DNA from: Bacteroidia bacterium
Lineage (GTDB): Bacteria; Bacteroidota; Bacteroidia; Bacteroidales; VadinHA17
Assembly (NCBI GenBank): GCA_026391475.1
Contig: JAPLED010000008.1
Span: 1-48,301, forward strand
Length of the DNA stretch: 48,301 nucleotides
Direction: 5' to 3'
The notes below the pieces were generated by a model. The model did no database searches and had not been told where the DNA came from. It saw nothing but the letters and a program-made list of their open reading frames with translations. A program made the translations under genes and the position numbers. This document shows, piece by piece, positions 34,251-42,619 of this stretch. How positions within the stretch are numbered: the stretch's first letter is position 1; each line of letters opens with the position of its first letter.

Positions 34251-35003
34251 ATGGTCAACTGTTATTTAACCAGAGTTTTAAAAGTTTTTCTAACCATAAA
34301 TCTTATTGCAATGGCCTTTCCGGGTTTTTCTCAGGAACTTCCTGCAATTGACAAAATAAATACTTCTGCAGGAATAGTTGAAATGCACTTTATCGGACAT
34401 GGATCGCTCATGTTTAAAGTAAATAGTTTTATTATTTATATTGATCCGGTTCGAAGCTCGGGTAACTATGATAATCTTCCAAAAGCCGACCTTATTTTAG
34501 TTACTCATGAGCATGGCGATCATCTCGATGCCAAATTAATTAATGACCTTCAAAAACAAGGAACAGTGTTGTTCTGTAACGAAAATTCTGCCTCAAAAGT
34601 TTCATGGGCAAAGGCTATGAAGGCAGGCGACATGAAAGAAATCAATAATATTAATATTGAAGCCGTAGCTGCATATAATATCGTTAATGAACGTGCACCA
34701 GGTCAGCCTTTTCACCCGAAAGGAGTAGGGTTAGGATATATCCTTACAGTTGGGGATAAAAGATTTTATATTGCTGGAGATACTGAAAACACACCTGAAA
34801 TGAAAGCGCTCAGGAATATAAATGTTGCTTTCCTCCCGATGAATCTTCCCTACACCATGACTCCTGAAATGGTTGCTGATGCAGCACGGGCGTTTAAACC
34901 GGAGATTTTATACCCATACCATTATGGAGATACTGACACTAATATAATTTTAAAGCTTTTAAAGAATAGCAATATTGACGTACGAATCAGAAACTTAAAA
35001 TAA
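34251..35003 (+). CDS. Exported metallo-beta-lactamase-fold hydrolase (UlaG-like)
   Basis: A 250-residue MBL-fold protein with a signal peptide ending near GFSQ (residue 27). Metal-binding motifs are HEHGDHLD (about 85-92), the upstream FIGHGSLMF, and GDTENTPEM near 176-184. The final block YPYHYGDTDT supplies another His. This is the UlaG/L-ascorbate-lactonase-like subgroup, many members of which are uncharacterised. The aldo/keto reductase gene begins 10 bp downstream, so the two form an operon. Its periplasmic location is inferred from the signal peptide. The substrate is unknown. Confidence 0.87.
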   Translation: MVNCYLTRVLKVFLTINLIAMAFPGFSQELPAIDKINTSAGIVEMHFIGHGSLMFKVNSFIIYIDPVRSSGNYDNLPKADLILVTHEHGDHLDAKLINDLQKQGTVLFCNENSASKVSWAKAMKAGDMKEINNINIEAVAAYNIVNERAPGQPFHPKGVGLGYILTVGDKRFYIAGDTENTPEMKALRNINVAFLPMNLPYTMTPEMVADAARAFKPEILYPYHYGDTDTNIILKLLKNSNIDVRIRNLK

Positions 35004-35013
35004 AAGTGATATC

Positions 35014-36225
35014 ATGAAAAGCATAAACAGGAGAAAATTTCTTAAGACAGGAATAACAGGTGCCGCCGGAATAATGGCTTTGTCGCCTTCATTAGTTTCA
35101 GCATCATCATCTAAATCATCTGCATCATCAGAGCAGGATAAGAATATCATTTACAGAACTCTTGGGAAGACAGGACTGAAGGTCCCTGTAATCAGTTTTG
35201 GAGTAATGAGAGCCGATAACCCAAACCTCTGCAAGGCTGCTTATGAAAAAGGAATTAAACTTTTTGACACTGCTAACGGATACCAGAATGGCAATAACGA
35301 GACAATGCTTGGAAATCTTTTAAAAAATTACCCCAGAAGCTCATTCTTTCTTGCTACAAAAGTAAAACCTGATGGTGTTGACAGAGACGGCAAGCCTACT
35401 GATCAGACTACAGCTGAAACTTTTTTAGAAAAATTCAATACCAGTCTTTCCAGGCTAAAGATGGATTATGTTGATATTCTGTATATTCATGATATGCGCA
35501 ATCCGGAAATGCTTGAATATAAGCCTATTATTAATGCCCTTAAAAAGCTGAAGAAAGATGGTAAGATAAAGTTTATGGGGTTCTCAACTCATATTAATGA
35601 ACCGGTAGTTATAAACGCTGCAGCAGCAACAGATAACTGGGATGTGATCCTTACAGCCTATAATTTTAAGCAGACCTATATCAGTGAATTAAATAGTGCA
35701 ATTAAGAAAGCAACTGATGCTGGAATAGGTATTGTTGCAATGAAACCATTAGCCGGTGGCGGATTTCTCGACAAGGAAAAAACCAAGCCGATCAATTCTA
35801 CAGCTGCTTTGAAATGGGCGTTATCAAATCCTGATATTACTACAACAATTCCAGGCATGACAGACTTTGATCAGCTTGATCTTAATGTCAAGATTTTGGC
35901 TGATATTACAATTACAGATGCGGAAAAGAAGGACCTGATGATCGCAAGCGCTGAAACCGGTCTTTACTGCACCGGCTGCACTAAATGCATTATGGCATGT
36001 CCGATGCACCTTCCGGTTCCTGATCTTATGAGAGCATATATGTATGCTTATGGTTATTCGAACCCGGCTATGGCCTACTCATTGCTTGGTGAGTTGGGTA
36101 CGACCGATAATCCCTGTAAAGAGTGTAACACCTGTAAAGTAAATTGCACCAAAAACTTCAATATAAAAGAGAAAATTGCAGATATATCACGGCTTGTAAA
36201 TGTTCCATCAGATTTTCTGGCTTAA
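35014..36225 (+). CDS. Tat-targeted aldo/keto reductase with ferredoxin clusters
   Basis: A 403-residue protein. NRRKFLKTGITG at 5-16 is a Tat motif, followed by a hydrophobic stretch and a Ser-rich linker (about 35-42). An aldo/keto reductase barrel spans about 47-310. It has LGKTGLKVPVISFG and the catalytic FDTANGYQNGNNE region (Asp-Tyr), plus DYVDILYIHDM. The C-terminus has two Cys clusters: CTGCTKCIMACP (about 318-329) and CKECNTCKVNCTKNF (about 369-383), as in ferredoxin-type 4Fe-4S proteins. It is probably a periplasmic redox enzyme. It forms an operon with the MBL gene (10-bp gap); the substrate is unknown. Confidence 0.9.
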   Translation: MKSINRRKFLKTGITGAAGIMALSPSLVSASSSKSSASSEQDKNIIYRTLGKTGLKVPVISFGVMRADNPNLCKAAYEKGIKLFDTANGYQNGNNETMLGNLLKNYPRSSFFLATKVKPDGVDRDGKPTDQTTAETFLEKFNTSLSRLKMDYVDILYIHDMRNPEMLEYKPIINALKKLKKDGKIKFMGFSTHINEPVVINAAAATDNWDVILTAYNFKQTYISELNSAIKKATDAGIGIVAMKPLAGGGFLDKEKTKPINSTAALKWALSNPDITTTIPGMTDFDQLDLNVKILADITITDAEKKDLMIASAETGLYCTGCTKCIMACPMHLPVPDLMRAYMYAYGYSNPAMAYSLLGELGTTDNPCKECNTCKVNCTKNFNIKEKIADISRLVNVPSDFLA

Positions 36226-36236
36226 AAAATATATAC

Positions 36237-36411
36237 GAGGATGACTTAAAAGTACGATCAACCACCCAGTCATGACCCTGCGGGCATGACACCCCTCCTT
36301 TAAACAGGAGGGGAAAGTGTTGAAATACAGTACTATAACTTTCTCCTCCTCTTTTGAGGAGGAGTACCCCCGACTTATCGGGGGGGAGGTGGTGGGTTTT
36401 GAGGCAGCCTC
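36237..36411. repeat. Four-hairpin dispersed element, copy 2
   Basis: A 175-bp second copy begins 11 bp after the aldo/keto reductase stop, same orientation as copy 1. Stem 1 GTCATG/CATGAC and stem 3 CTCCTCCTC/GAGGAGGAG are conserved. Stem 2 is CCCCTCCT/AGGAGGGG with a changed loop. Stem 4 is CCCCCGA/TCGGGGG instead of CCCTGAC/GTCAGGG, so paired bases changed together. ACCACC and GGTGGTGGG flank the set. Confidence 0.85.
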
Positions 36412-36436
36412 ATAATTATAAATTAATTCTTCAATA

Positions 36437-37282
36437 ATGAGAAACAAGATTCTTATTGGATTTTTCCTGATTGTTCTTTTTGGATCTGCTACTGCTCAGG
36501 AGTTTGTCTTACCCGAACTTGAGGGTTTTAAAAAGGCCACCAACTACCCTGTCTTTGGTCCTGAAAACCTTTGGGATTTTATAAACGGCGCTGCTGATAC
36601 ATATCTCGCCTACGGGTTCATTGATCTGCATGTTGCAGAATATAAAAAGGGCAAGAATGTAATTAAGCTCGAAATATACCGCCATAGTGATAATATCATG
36701 GCATTTGGAATATATTCAACTGAACGCTCACCTTCCTTCAGATTCATGAATCTTGGAGCCCAGGGATATATAGCTGATGGGGCAATAAATTTCTTTAAAG
36801 GAAATTATTATGTCAAGATCAGGACCTATTCGAAAAGTGAAAAAACTTTACAATCTACTAAATCATTAGCTCTTAGGGTTGCTAATATGCTGGAGGGCGG
36901 TTCCGAAATGCCTGCTGTGCTTTCTAAGTTCCCTGAAATTGGAAGGAAGATGAACGAGGAAACTTATATCAATGAGAGTGTTCTGGGACATAAGTTTTTA
37001 AACAAAGCATATAAAGCTATTTACGAAATAGGGAGCGATAACTTTTCAATCTTCATAATGGAAAACAGTTCCACCGAAGAGGCAAGAAAATCTGTTGAAG
37101 CTTATCTTGCAGCAACCGGAATAGATACTGTAGAATCGGGGAGTGGCAAATACATGTTAAAAGACGGGTACAACGGAACTGTTTTCCTGGCCTGGAAGGA
37201 TAATTTAATTGTTATTATTTCTGGTCTGTCGAAAGATCAGACTGAAATTGCAGACCGATACACTTCGGAAATTCTTAAATAG
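36437..37282 (+). CDS. DUF6599-type secreted protein
   Basis: A 281-residue protein with a signal peptide cut after ATAQ (residue 21). The motif series PENLWDFINGAADTYLAYGF (shown as PENLWDFING and AADTYLAYGF), IYRHSDNIMAFGIYS and GAQGYIADGAINFFKGNYYVKI matches the DUF6599 family pattern as I know it. The function of the family is not known to me. It follows the repeat element and ends 3 bp before the convergent DoxX-fusion gene. The last residues lie in a short charged helix. Confidence 0.75.
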   Translation: MRNKILIGFFLIVLFGSATAQEFVLPELEGFKKATNYPVFGPENLWDFINGAADTYLAYGFIDLHVAEYKKGKNVIKLEIYRHSDNIMAFGIYSTERSPSFRFMNLGAQGYIADGAINFFKGNYYVKIRTYSKSEKTLQSTKSLALRVANMLEGGSEMPAVLSKFPEIGRKMNEETYINESVLGHKFLNKAYKAIYEIGSDNFSIFIMENSSTEEARKSVEAYLAATGIDTVESGSGKYMLKDGYNGTVFLAWKDNLIVIISGLSKDQTEIADRYTSEILK

Positions 37283-37285
37283 TTT

Positions 37286-38833
37286 TCAGGAAAACCATTC
37301 TCTTTCCCGCTTTTTAATATCTCCAAGGATCTTATTGGCAGTATTCACATTGTCAACAACCTGGAAATCAAACATTCCCACGCAGATAAAATCTGCTCCA
37401 TTCTCGAATGCAAACCTGAAACCATCTTCCGGTAATATGGCTCCGCCTGCAAGAACCTTGAAAGCAATCCACGGTTTTTTAACCTCTTTCATATATTCTG
37501 TGGTTCTGACAGGGAAGAGATCGAACATATTATCATGGATCTTATTGTGATCCTGATTTCTCTTCGTATCAACACTGAATTCTTCTCTTTCTGATTCAGG
37601 ATGAGCCGACCAGTAATTATCATTATGGAAAGTTTTTACATAGTAGTCAACAGGTAAACCTTCCTTCTCACAGGCTTTGACAACTTCCAGCGAATGAGAT
37701 CCCATACCTGCCAGATACCCTTGTTTTTTAATGTGTTCTATTGCTTTTGCCAGCATGCTGATCTTCCCTTCCCTTACAAAACGGTCACCTTCAGCACCTT
37801 GAATATATAAGGTATTAGCCCCATTACCAATTGCCCGGTCAATATCCCCCAGAAAGTCTTCCGGCTTGAGGTAGGTCTGGCATACCGATTGCATTTTGCC
37901 TCCGTACATCTTCAGATACTTATTGAAAAGCGGGTAAAAATCATTAACCATGAATGTTGCATTTATTCCTGCCATCTCACCAAGATGCAAAGTCTCTAAT
38001 ACTTTCTGATCAGTATTATAAGCCTTGAAAAGTGTATTCGCGTAATTTAAGTCGCGGGCATGAGCCCAGCCACCAATCAGGTTACAACCCATTATCATCC
38101 TGGTAATATTCATCTCTCCCAGCTTGCCTTCAGGCAGTTTACCTTTAAGCTCGGAAAGGTTTTTAAATTCAACCCTTATGGCAGAAGCTCCTGAAACAGC
38201 ATCAGTTCCTGTTACAGACATATTTCTTAGAAACACTCCTGAAAATGCTGCAAGGAAAGGAATTCCTGCCAGTCCCTTTAAAAATTCCCTCCTGCGATTA
38301 ATGTCATTGGATTCAGTTTCTTCTTCTTTATTTAATTCTTCAGAAAGAACACCTTCCTTTTTTCTTTGACGTAACTTATCCAATCCGAAAAACTGACCTG
38401 ATTGAGTCATGGCCAGAAGAATCAACGCAAACATTTCAACAAGATTCTTATTCACTATCAGATAGTTGCCTTCAGATAGTGCTCCATAACTATACCCACC
38501 GAATGGAGGATATGCTAAATAGTACATCAGTAACATTACCACCCCACTCCACGATGCAAGCCTGGTAAAAAGTCCAAGAATAAGCGCAAGTCCGATCAGG
38601 GTCAAACCATAAGCGTTTGCTGCATCAATGATCCACATGCCGGTATCACCTGAAGCCATCCAGCGGAACAGATCACCAAATATCCATCTGGATCCCTCTA
38701 AAAACTGTCTGGCTGACCACGCAGGATTCAGAAGTTTTATTAATCCTTCGTATAGAAAATGCCAACCGATTACGATTCTGAGAAGTGCAAGAAAAATCGG
38801 TACAAGTCTGTTTTTAAATGTTATAGATATCAT
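37286..38833 (-). CDS. DoxX membrane domain fused to Tat-exported TIM barrel
   Basis: A 515-residue fusion. Residues 1-150 are a DoxX-type four-helix membrane domain (helices about 11-31, 65-90, 93-113, 131-150). A charged linker (151-178) leads to a second export signal: NRRREFLKG at 179-187 with a hydrophobic stretch to about 202, a twin-arginine motif inside the protein. Residues about 215-515 look like an aldo/keto reductase-like or other TIM-barrel domain (MIMGCNLIGGWAHARDL, GADFICVGMFDF) that would sit in the periplasm. It would therefore need both Sec and Tat translocation. The enzyme reaction is unknown. Confidence 0.85.
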   Translation of the reverse strand: MISITFKNRLVPIFLALLRIVIGWHFLYEGLIKLLNPAWSARQFLEGSRWIFGDLFRWMASGDTGMWIIDAANAYGLTLIGLALILGLFTRLASWSGVVMLLMYYLAYPPFGGYSYGALSEGNYLIVNKNLVEMFALILLAMTQSGQFFGLDKLRQRKKEGVLSEELNKEEETESNDINRRREFLKGLAGIPFLAAFSGVFLRNMSVTGTDAVSGASAIRVEFKNLSELKGKLPEGKLGEMNITRMIMGCNLIGGWAHARDLNYANTLFKAYNTDQKVLETLHLGEMAGINATFMVNDFYPLFNKYLKMYGGKMQSVCQTYLKPEDFLGDIDRAIGNGANTLYIQGAEGDRFVREGKISMLAKAIEHIKKQGYLAGMGSHSLEVVKACEKEGLPVDYYVKTFHNDNYWSAHPESEREEFSVDTKRNQDHNKIHDNMFDLFPVRTTEYMKEVKKPWIAFKVLAGGAILPEDGFRFAFENGADFICVGMFDFQVVDNVNTANKILGDIKKREREWFS

Positions 38834-38892
38834 AATTGCTATTATAATTGAGCAAAGAAAAATTTATATCCATTTCAAATTGTTCCAACTGC

Positions 38893-38927
38893 CTGTAGCC
38901 TGTCGCCTGTAGCCTGTAGCCTTTCGC
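38893..38927. repeat. Heptad tandem array, CTGTAGC x5
   Basis: Five contiguous units: CTGTAGC, CTGTCGC, CTGTAGC, CTGTAGC, CTTTCGC. It lies between the end of the cytochrome gene and the start of the DoxX-fusion gene. The unit is closely related to the arrays at 23824 and 26524. Confidence 0.85.
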
Positions 38928-38929
38928 CA

Positions 38930-40435
38930 TTAATACAGATATTTATGGCATTCAGCACAATTGGCTTCTTTCCATGCTGTACCGATATCTACCGGATGCT
39001 GGAATTCAAGAGTTTCTCTTATGTTGGTATACTCCATCATTCCTTGTTTCCCCTGGCCTACAATCGTGTGGCAGAGATTGCAATCCCGTGATATTGTACG
39101 TCCGTTATCTGCTTTAAATGTATTATTGTGACATCTGAAACAGCCATCTGATTCGAGGTGTCCGATATGTTCCGGATAGAAATCATAAGCTACTTTCATT
39201 TTTGGGAAGGTGTTCTGGTTGAATGCTTTCTGAACTGAAACAACAGAGTTATTTATCAAATCAAAATTATTTGTATAAAAATCATTATAATTTGATTTGT
39301 AATAACTTTTGATACTGTTCTCTATTTTTAAAAGAGCTGTATCCTTGTCATTGAAAGTATCTCTTAATATCCCCATAGCAACTTTTTTAAAGAAGGGGAT
39401 TTTTTTTGAAACTTCTCCGGTCAGCATCGCTTTATCGAAATAGACAGTTGGTGAATTATAGTTATGGGAAGGCCGGTTATGACAATCGATGCAATCCATG
39501 GTCCTTGTTGTTGCTGCGGAAACAAGACTGTCGGAGACAGGATTATTATCATTTCTGTAAACAGTCACCTCACCGGTAGATTTATTGGTATACTTTACAT
39601 ATGTAATATTTTCACGTTTATCATTTTCTGAAATGTATTCAATGTTAACTGCCGGATTGATGTGCCAGTGAATACCCTCTCTCAGACCTAATCCGCTATA
39701 TTCCGGACCGGTTTTCATCTGAAGCATAATATCCCATTCAGTATTCAGTGAATCGGCAAGAAAATATTTATTGGTCCAGAGAGTACGTGCATAAAATTTT
39801 TGCGGCCAGTGACATTTTTCACAGGTTTCTCTTGCCGGACGCAGGTCATGAAGAGGTGTTTCAATTGGTGTAGGATAGGTTTTTGTGAGTACTGCATATA
39901 CCTGATGCAACCCTGATAACTTGGATTTTACATACCATGATGCTCCTGATCCTACATGACATTCTACACAGGAAACATTTGCATGAGGGGAGTTCAGGTA
40001 AGCAGTATGTTCGGGCTCCATAACCTGGTGACATAAAGTGCCGCAAAATTCAACAGACTCAGTTATATGATAGGCCTTAAAACTTCCAAGAGTTGAAAGG
40101 AATAGAATAATAATTGTAGCAATAGTGAAGATAATAAAAGCGTTTCTGTGCCTTGGATCATTAAGATCAATACGCGGAAGCCGGGCAACTTCATGAACCA
40201 GACTCTTGAAGATCCTTCTTCTCTCAAGGAACATGCCTATCGGAATCATCAATAGTCCAAAAATCATAAAGCCTGGTAGTATAATGTAAATAAACAACCC
40301 CAGGTTGGTGTTCCCTTTATTGAATATTGTTGAGATTATAAATAGCAGGATTATTAATGCCAGATTGATGCCGGCAATAATAGAACCAATAATTGTTAAC
40401 CAGTTTTTGGAGGAGGGTGGTAGTTTCATTGTCAC
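38930..40435 (-). CDS. NapC/NirT-type multihaem cytochrome c
   Basis: A 501-residue membrane-anchored electron carrier. Three hydrophobic helices (about 12-36, 48-70, 99-117) precede a periplasmic domain. Seven haem motifs are seen: CGTLCH (CX3CH, at 131-136, as usual in this subgroup), CVECH, CEKCH, CIDCH, CFRCH, CNLCH and CAECH. EPEHTAYLNSPHANVSC is the NapC/NirT quinol-binding signature. It would pass electrons from quinol to a periplasmic reductase, perhaps for nitrite, nitrate or another acceptor, but no such reductase gene is adjacent. No cytochrome maturation gene is in the window. The TlpA-like thioredoxin gene is distant. Confidence 0.93.
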   Translation of the reverse strand: MTMKLPPSSKNWLTIIGSIIAGINLALIILLFIISTIFNKGNTNLGLFIYIILPGFMIFGLLMIPIGMFLERRRIFKSLVHEVARLPRIDLNDPRHRNAFIIFTIATIIILFLSTLGSFKAYHITESVEFCGTLCHQVMEPEHTAYLNSPHANVSCVECHVGSGASWYVKSKLSGLHQVYAVLTKTYPTPIETPLHDLRPARETCEKCHWPQKFYARTLWTNKYFLADSLNTEWDIMLQMKTGPEYSGLGLREGIHWHINPAVNIEYISENDKRENITYVKYTNKSTGEVTVYRNDNNPVSDSLVSAATTRTMDCIDCHNRPSHNYNSPTVYFDKAMLTGEVSKKIPFFKKVAMGILRDTFNDKDTALLKIENSIKSYYKSNYNDFYTNNFDLINNSVVSVQKAFNQNTFPKMKVAYDFYPEHIGHLESDGCFRCHNNTFKADNGRTISRDCNLCHTIVGQGKQGMMEYTNIRETLEFQHPVDIGTAWKEANCAECHKYLY

Positions 40436-40534
40436 CGGGTCAGGTTAAAAAGTAAGAGTAGAAGAAAAGTAAAAATAGAAAAATATTGGATTAATCGTCA
40501 GTCCTTTTGAAAATTATTAATAAAACAAACTCTG

Positions 40535-40550
40535 TGTTAATTAATTAACA
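40535..40550. promoter_or_regulatory. 16-bp palindrome, copy 2
   Basis: TGTTAATTAATTAACA, identical to the site at 34099, lies 100 bp upstream of the cytochrome start and 27 bp after the end of the thrH gene. Function is inferred from exact recurrence. Confidence 0.4.
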
Positions 40551-40577
40551 GCATAATTCTTAATTGACTGAGTCTGG

Positions 40578-41189
40578 TTATTGTTCCTTGTCAATAAGCT
40601 GCGAAATGATCTCCTTCAGATCATTGTAGGATTTAACAACCATCAGATCGTTGTGTTCGTCAATTACATTCTGTGGCGGATTATATAGTATTCCAAGCTC
40701 TGCCTTCCGGAGCATCGAAATATCGTTGTAGGAATCGCCAATGGCAATTACCTTGTAATTAAGGCTTTGGAGTGCTTCAACCACCTTCTTTTTTGCATCT
40801 TTCTGCCTGAGGTTATAATTAATTATATTTCCGGCATTATCGGTTGTAAGATTATGGCAGAACAGAGTCGGTCTTCCCAATTGTTTCAGCAGCGGATCAG
40901 CAAATTCAATAAATGTGTCGGAAACAACTATAAGCTGTGATCTTGTTCGGAGCCAGTCAACGAATTCTAATGCTCCGGGCAGTGGTTTAAGTAGTGAGAT
41001 AACTTTCTGAATATCATGCAACGTGAGGCCGTGTTGTCGCAATAATTCTAATCTCCGTTTCATGAGGACATTGTAGTCACTAATATCACGCGTGGTAAGC
41101 TTTAGCTCATCAATTCCTGTCTGCTTTGAAACATTTATCCATATTTCCGGTACAAATACCCCTTCAAGATCAGAACATACTATATACAT
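40578..41189 (-). CDS. thrH: ThrH: phosphoserine phosphatase / homoserine phosphotransferase
   Basis: A 203-residue HAD-family protein that closely follows the Pseudomonas ThrH pattern. It has DLEGV with the nucleophile Asp7 and Glu9, VPEIWINVSKQTGIDELKLTTRDISDYNVLMKRRLE (shown as VPEIWI, KLTTRDI and YNVLMKRR), VVSDTF and GDSYND. ThrH hydrolyses phosphoserine and can transfer its phosphate to homoserine, giving O-phosphohomoserine, the substrate of threonine synthase. The gene is the third of a thr operon with no homoserine kinase, 19 bp after thrC, so this transfer is its likely job here. Cytoplasmic. Confidence 0.92.
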   Translation of the reverse strand: MYIVCSDLEGVFVPEIWINVSKQTGIDELKLTTRDISDYNVLMKRRLELLRQHGLTLHDIQKVISLLKPLPGALEFVDWLRTRSQLIVVSDTFIEFADPLLKQLGRPTLFCHNLTTDNAGNIINYNLRQKDAKKKVVEALQSLNYKVIAIGDSYNDISMLRKAELGILYNPPQNVIDEHNDLMVVKSYNDLKEIISQLIDKEQ

Positions 41190-41208
41190 ATTGTAATGCT
41201 TATTCTTA

Positions 41209-42579
41209 TTAATAATATTTAAGGATAAAGTCTTTCAAAATTCCGTAATTATTTTCTAACGAAAAATATTTTTCAGTTTTTTCTGTTATGCCAATAAGAG
41301 ATGCCGGAAGGGGAGGATCTACATTAATAATTTGCCGTATCTCCTCAGGGAATTTTGCAGGATGAGCTGTTTCAAGAGATATGCAAAGTTGCTTTTCAGA
41401 ATTGATGTTCTTGTTAAACCTGAAATATTCATTTATTCCATGCCATGCAATGGCTCCATGTGGTTCGAGCAGGATGTTATATTGTTTGTAAATGTCTGCA
41501 ATTGTCGCTCTTGTCTCTTCATCGGTTACACTTACTGCGAAGAGATCTTCACGCATCTTTTTAAGGTCAGGTACTTTGATAATGTTTCCGGTTTCATCCA
41601 TCATTCCCCCGTAAAGTGCCACAATTCTTGCAAGGTTGCTGGGGTGACCAACATTCATAGCACTTGAGATGCAATTTTTTGATGGAATGATTGATTTGTA
41701 GTTCCCGGTTCGTATGAATTCAGGAACCTCGTTATTTTCATTTGTTGAAACAATAAATTGCTTAACCGGAAGTCCCATCTTACTGGCAATAAGTCCGCCC
41801 ATCAGGTTTCCGAAATTGCCTGATGGAACACTGAAGACTGCTTTGTCATCTACTCTCCCCGAGAGTCTCGACCATGCATAAAAATAGTACACCGTTTGGG
41901 GGAGTAACCTTCCGATATTGATAGAATTTGCAGATGACAGAGAGATTTGTGAAAGTGATGGATCTAAAAAGGCCTTTTTGACCAGCCTCTGGCAATCGTC
42001 GAACTTCCCGTTTATTGCAATAACCTTAATATTATCTTGAAGCGTTGTCATCTGTTTTCTTTGCATCAAACTCACTTCATCGTCAGGGAATAAGATAATT
42101 ACATTGATGTTTTTGAGACCGTAAAATGCACTTGCAACTGCGCTTCCTGTATCGCCTGATGTGGCCGTTAGTATTGTAAGATGTTGATTATTAATTGATA
42201 GATAATATTGCATAAGCCTGCTCATCATCCTTGAAGCAAAATCTTTGAATGAAGCTGTCGGGCCCTGATCAAGTCGCATAATATATTTACGGTCGCATAC
42301 TTTTTCAAGAGGAACTTCAAAATTATATGCATCGCGGCAAAGAGACATTAGTTCGTAGCTATTTGTTTCATTGCTTAAGAATTTATTTAGAACACTAAAA
42401 GCAATTTCATGATATTCTTTTGCAGTAAAACTTTCAAGTTCCTCCCTGGTTATTTTTGGAATGGATAAAGGCATATATAATCCTCCGTCAGGGGCAAGGC
42501 CTTTCAGAAGAGCTTGGCTGAAAGTGAGTTCAGTTGACTTTCGGTTTGTTGAATAATATTTTAAAGGTTTACTTTTCAA
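41209..42579 (-). CDS. thrC: Threonine synthase ThrC
   Basis: A cytoplasmic PLP enzyme that converts O-phosphohomoserine to threonine. The 456-residue protein has the N-terminal KYYSTNRKS, then GLAPDGGLYMP. The PLP Lys is in GPTASFKDFASR (about 106-117), and the glycine loop is SGDTGSAVASAFYGL. SVPSGNFGNLMGGLIASKMGLP contributes to PLP binding, as in the family. The length is normal. The start is a TTG (42577-42579) because an in-frame TAA lies two codons upstream. The 40-bp gap to thrA contains an 8-nt tandem array. Confidence 0.96.
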   Translation of the reverse strand: MKSKPLKYYSTNRKSTELTFSQALLKGLAPDGGLYMPLSIPKITREELESFTAKEYHEIAFSVLNKFLSNETNSYELMSLCRDAYNFEVPLEKVCDRKYIMRLDQGPTASFKDFASRMMSRLMQYYLSINNQHLTILTATSGDTGSAVASAFYGLKNINVIILFPDDEVSLMQRKQMTTLQDNIKVIAINGKFDDCQRLVKKAFLDPSLSQISLSSANSINIGRLLPQTVYYFYAWSRLSGRVDDKAVFSVPSGNFGNLMGGLIASKMGLPVKQFIVSTNENNEVPEFIRTGNYKSIIPSKNCISSAMNVGHPSNLARIVALYGGMMDETGNIIKVPDLKKMREDLFAVSVTDEETRATIADIYKQYNILLEPHGAIAWHGINEYFRFNKNINSEKQLCISLETAHPAKFPEEIRQIINVDPPLPASLIGITEKTEKYFSLENNYGILKDFILKYY

Positions 42580-42585
42580 TTCTTA

Positions 42586-42617
42586 GTTCGTCTGTTCAAT
42601 TGTTCGTTTGTTCGTTT
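42586..42617. repeat. Period-8 tandem array between thrA and thrC
   Basis: Four contiguous 8-nt units on the plus strand: GTTCGTCT, GTTCAATT, GTTCGTTT, GTTCGTTT. It fills the 40-bp thrA-thrC spacer. Confidence 0.75.
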
Positions 42618-42619
42618 AT

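Noticed and set aside
40445-40490. A-rich stretch resembling another heptad array upstream of the cytochrome gene
   Set aside because: The AAAGTA-like words are not evenly spaced, so low complexity is the simpler reading.
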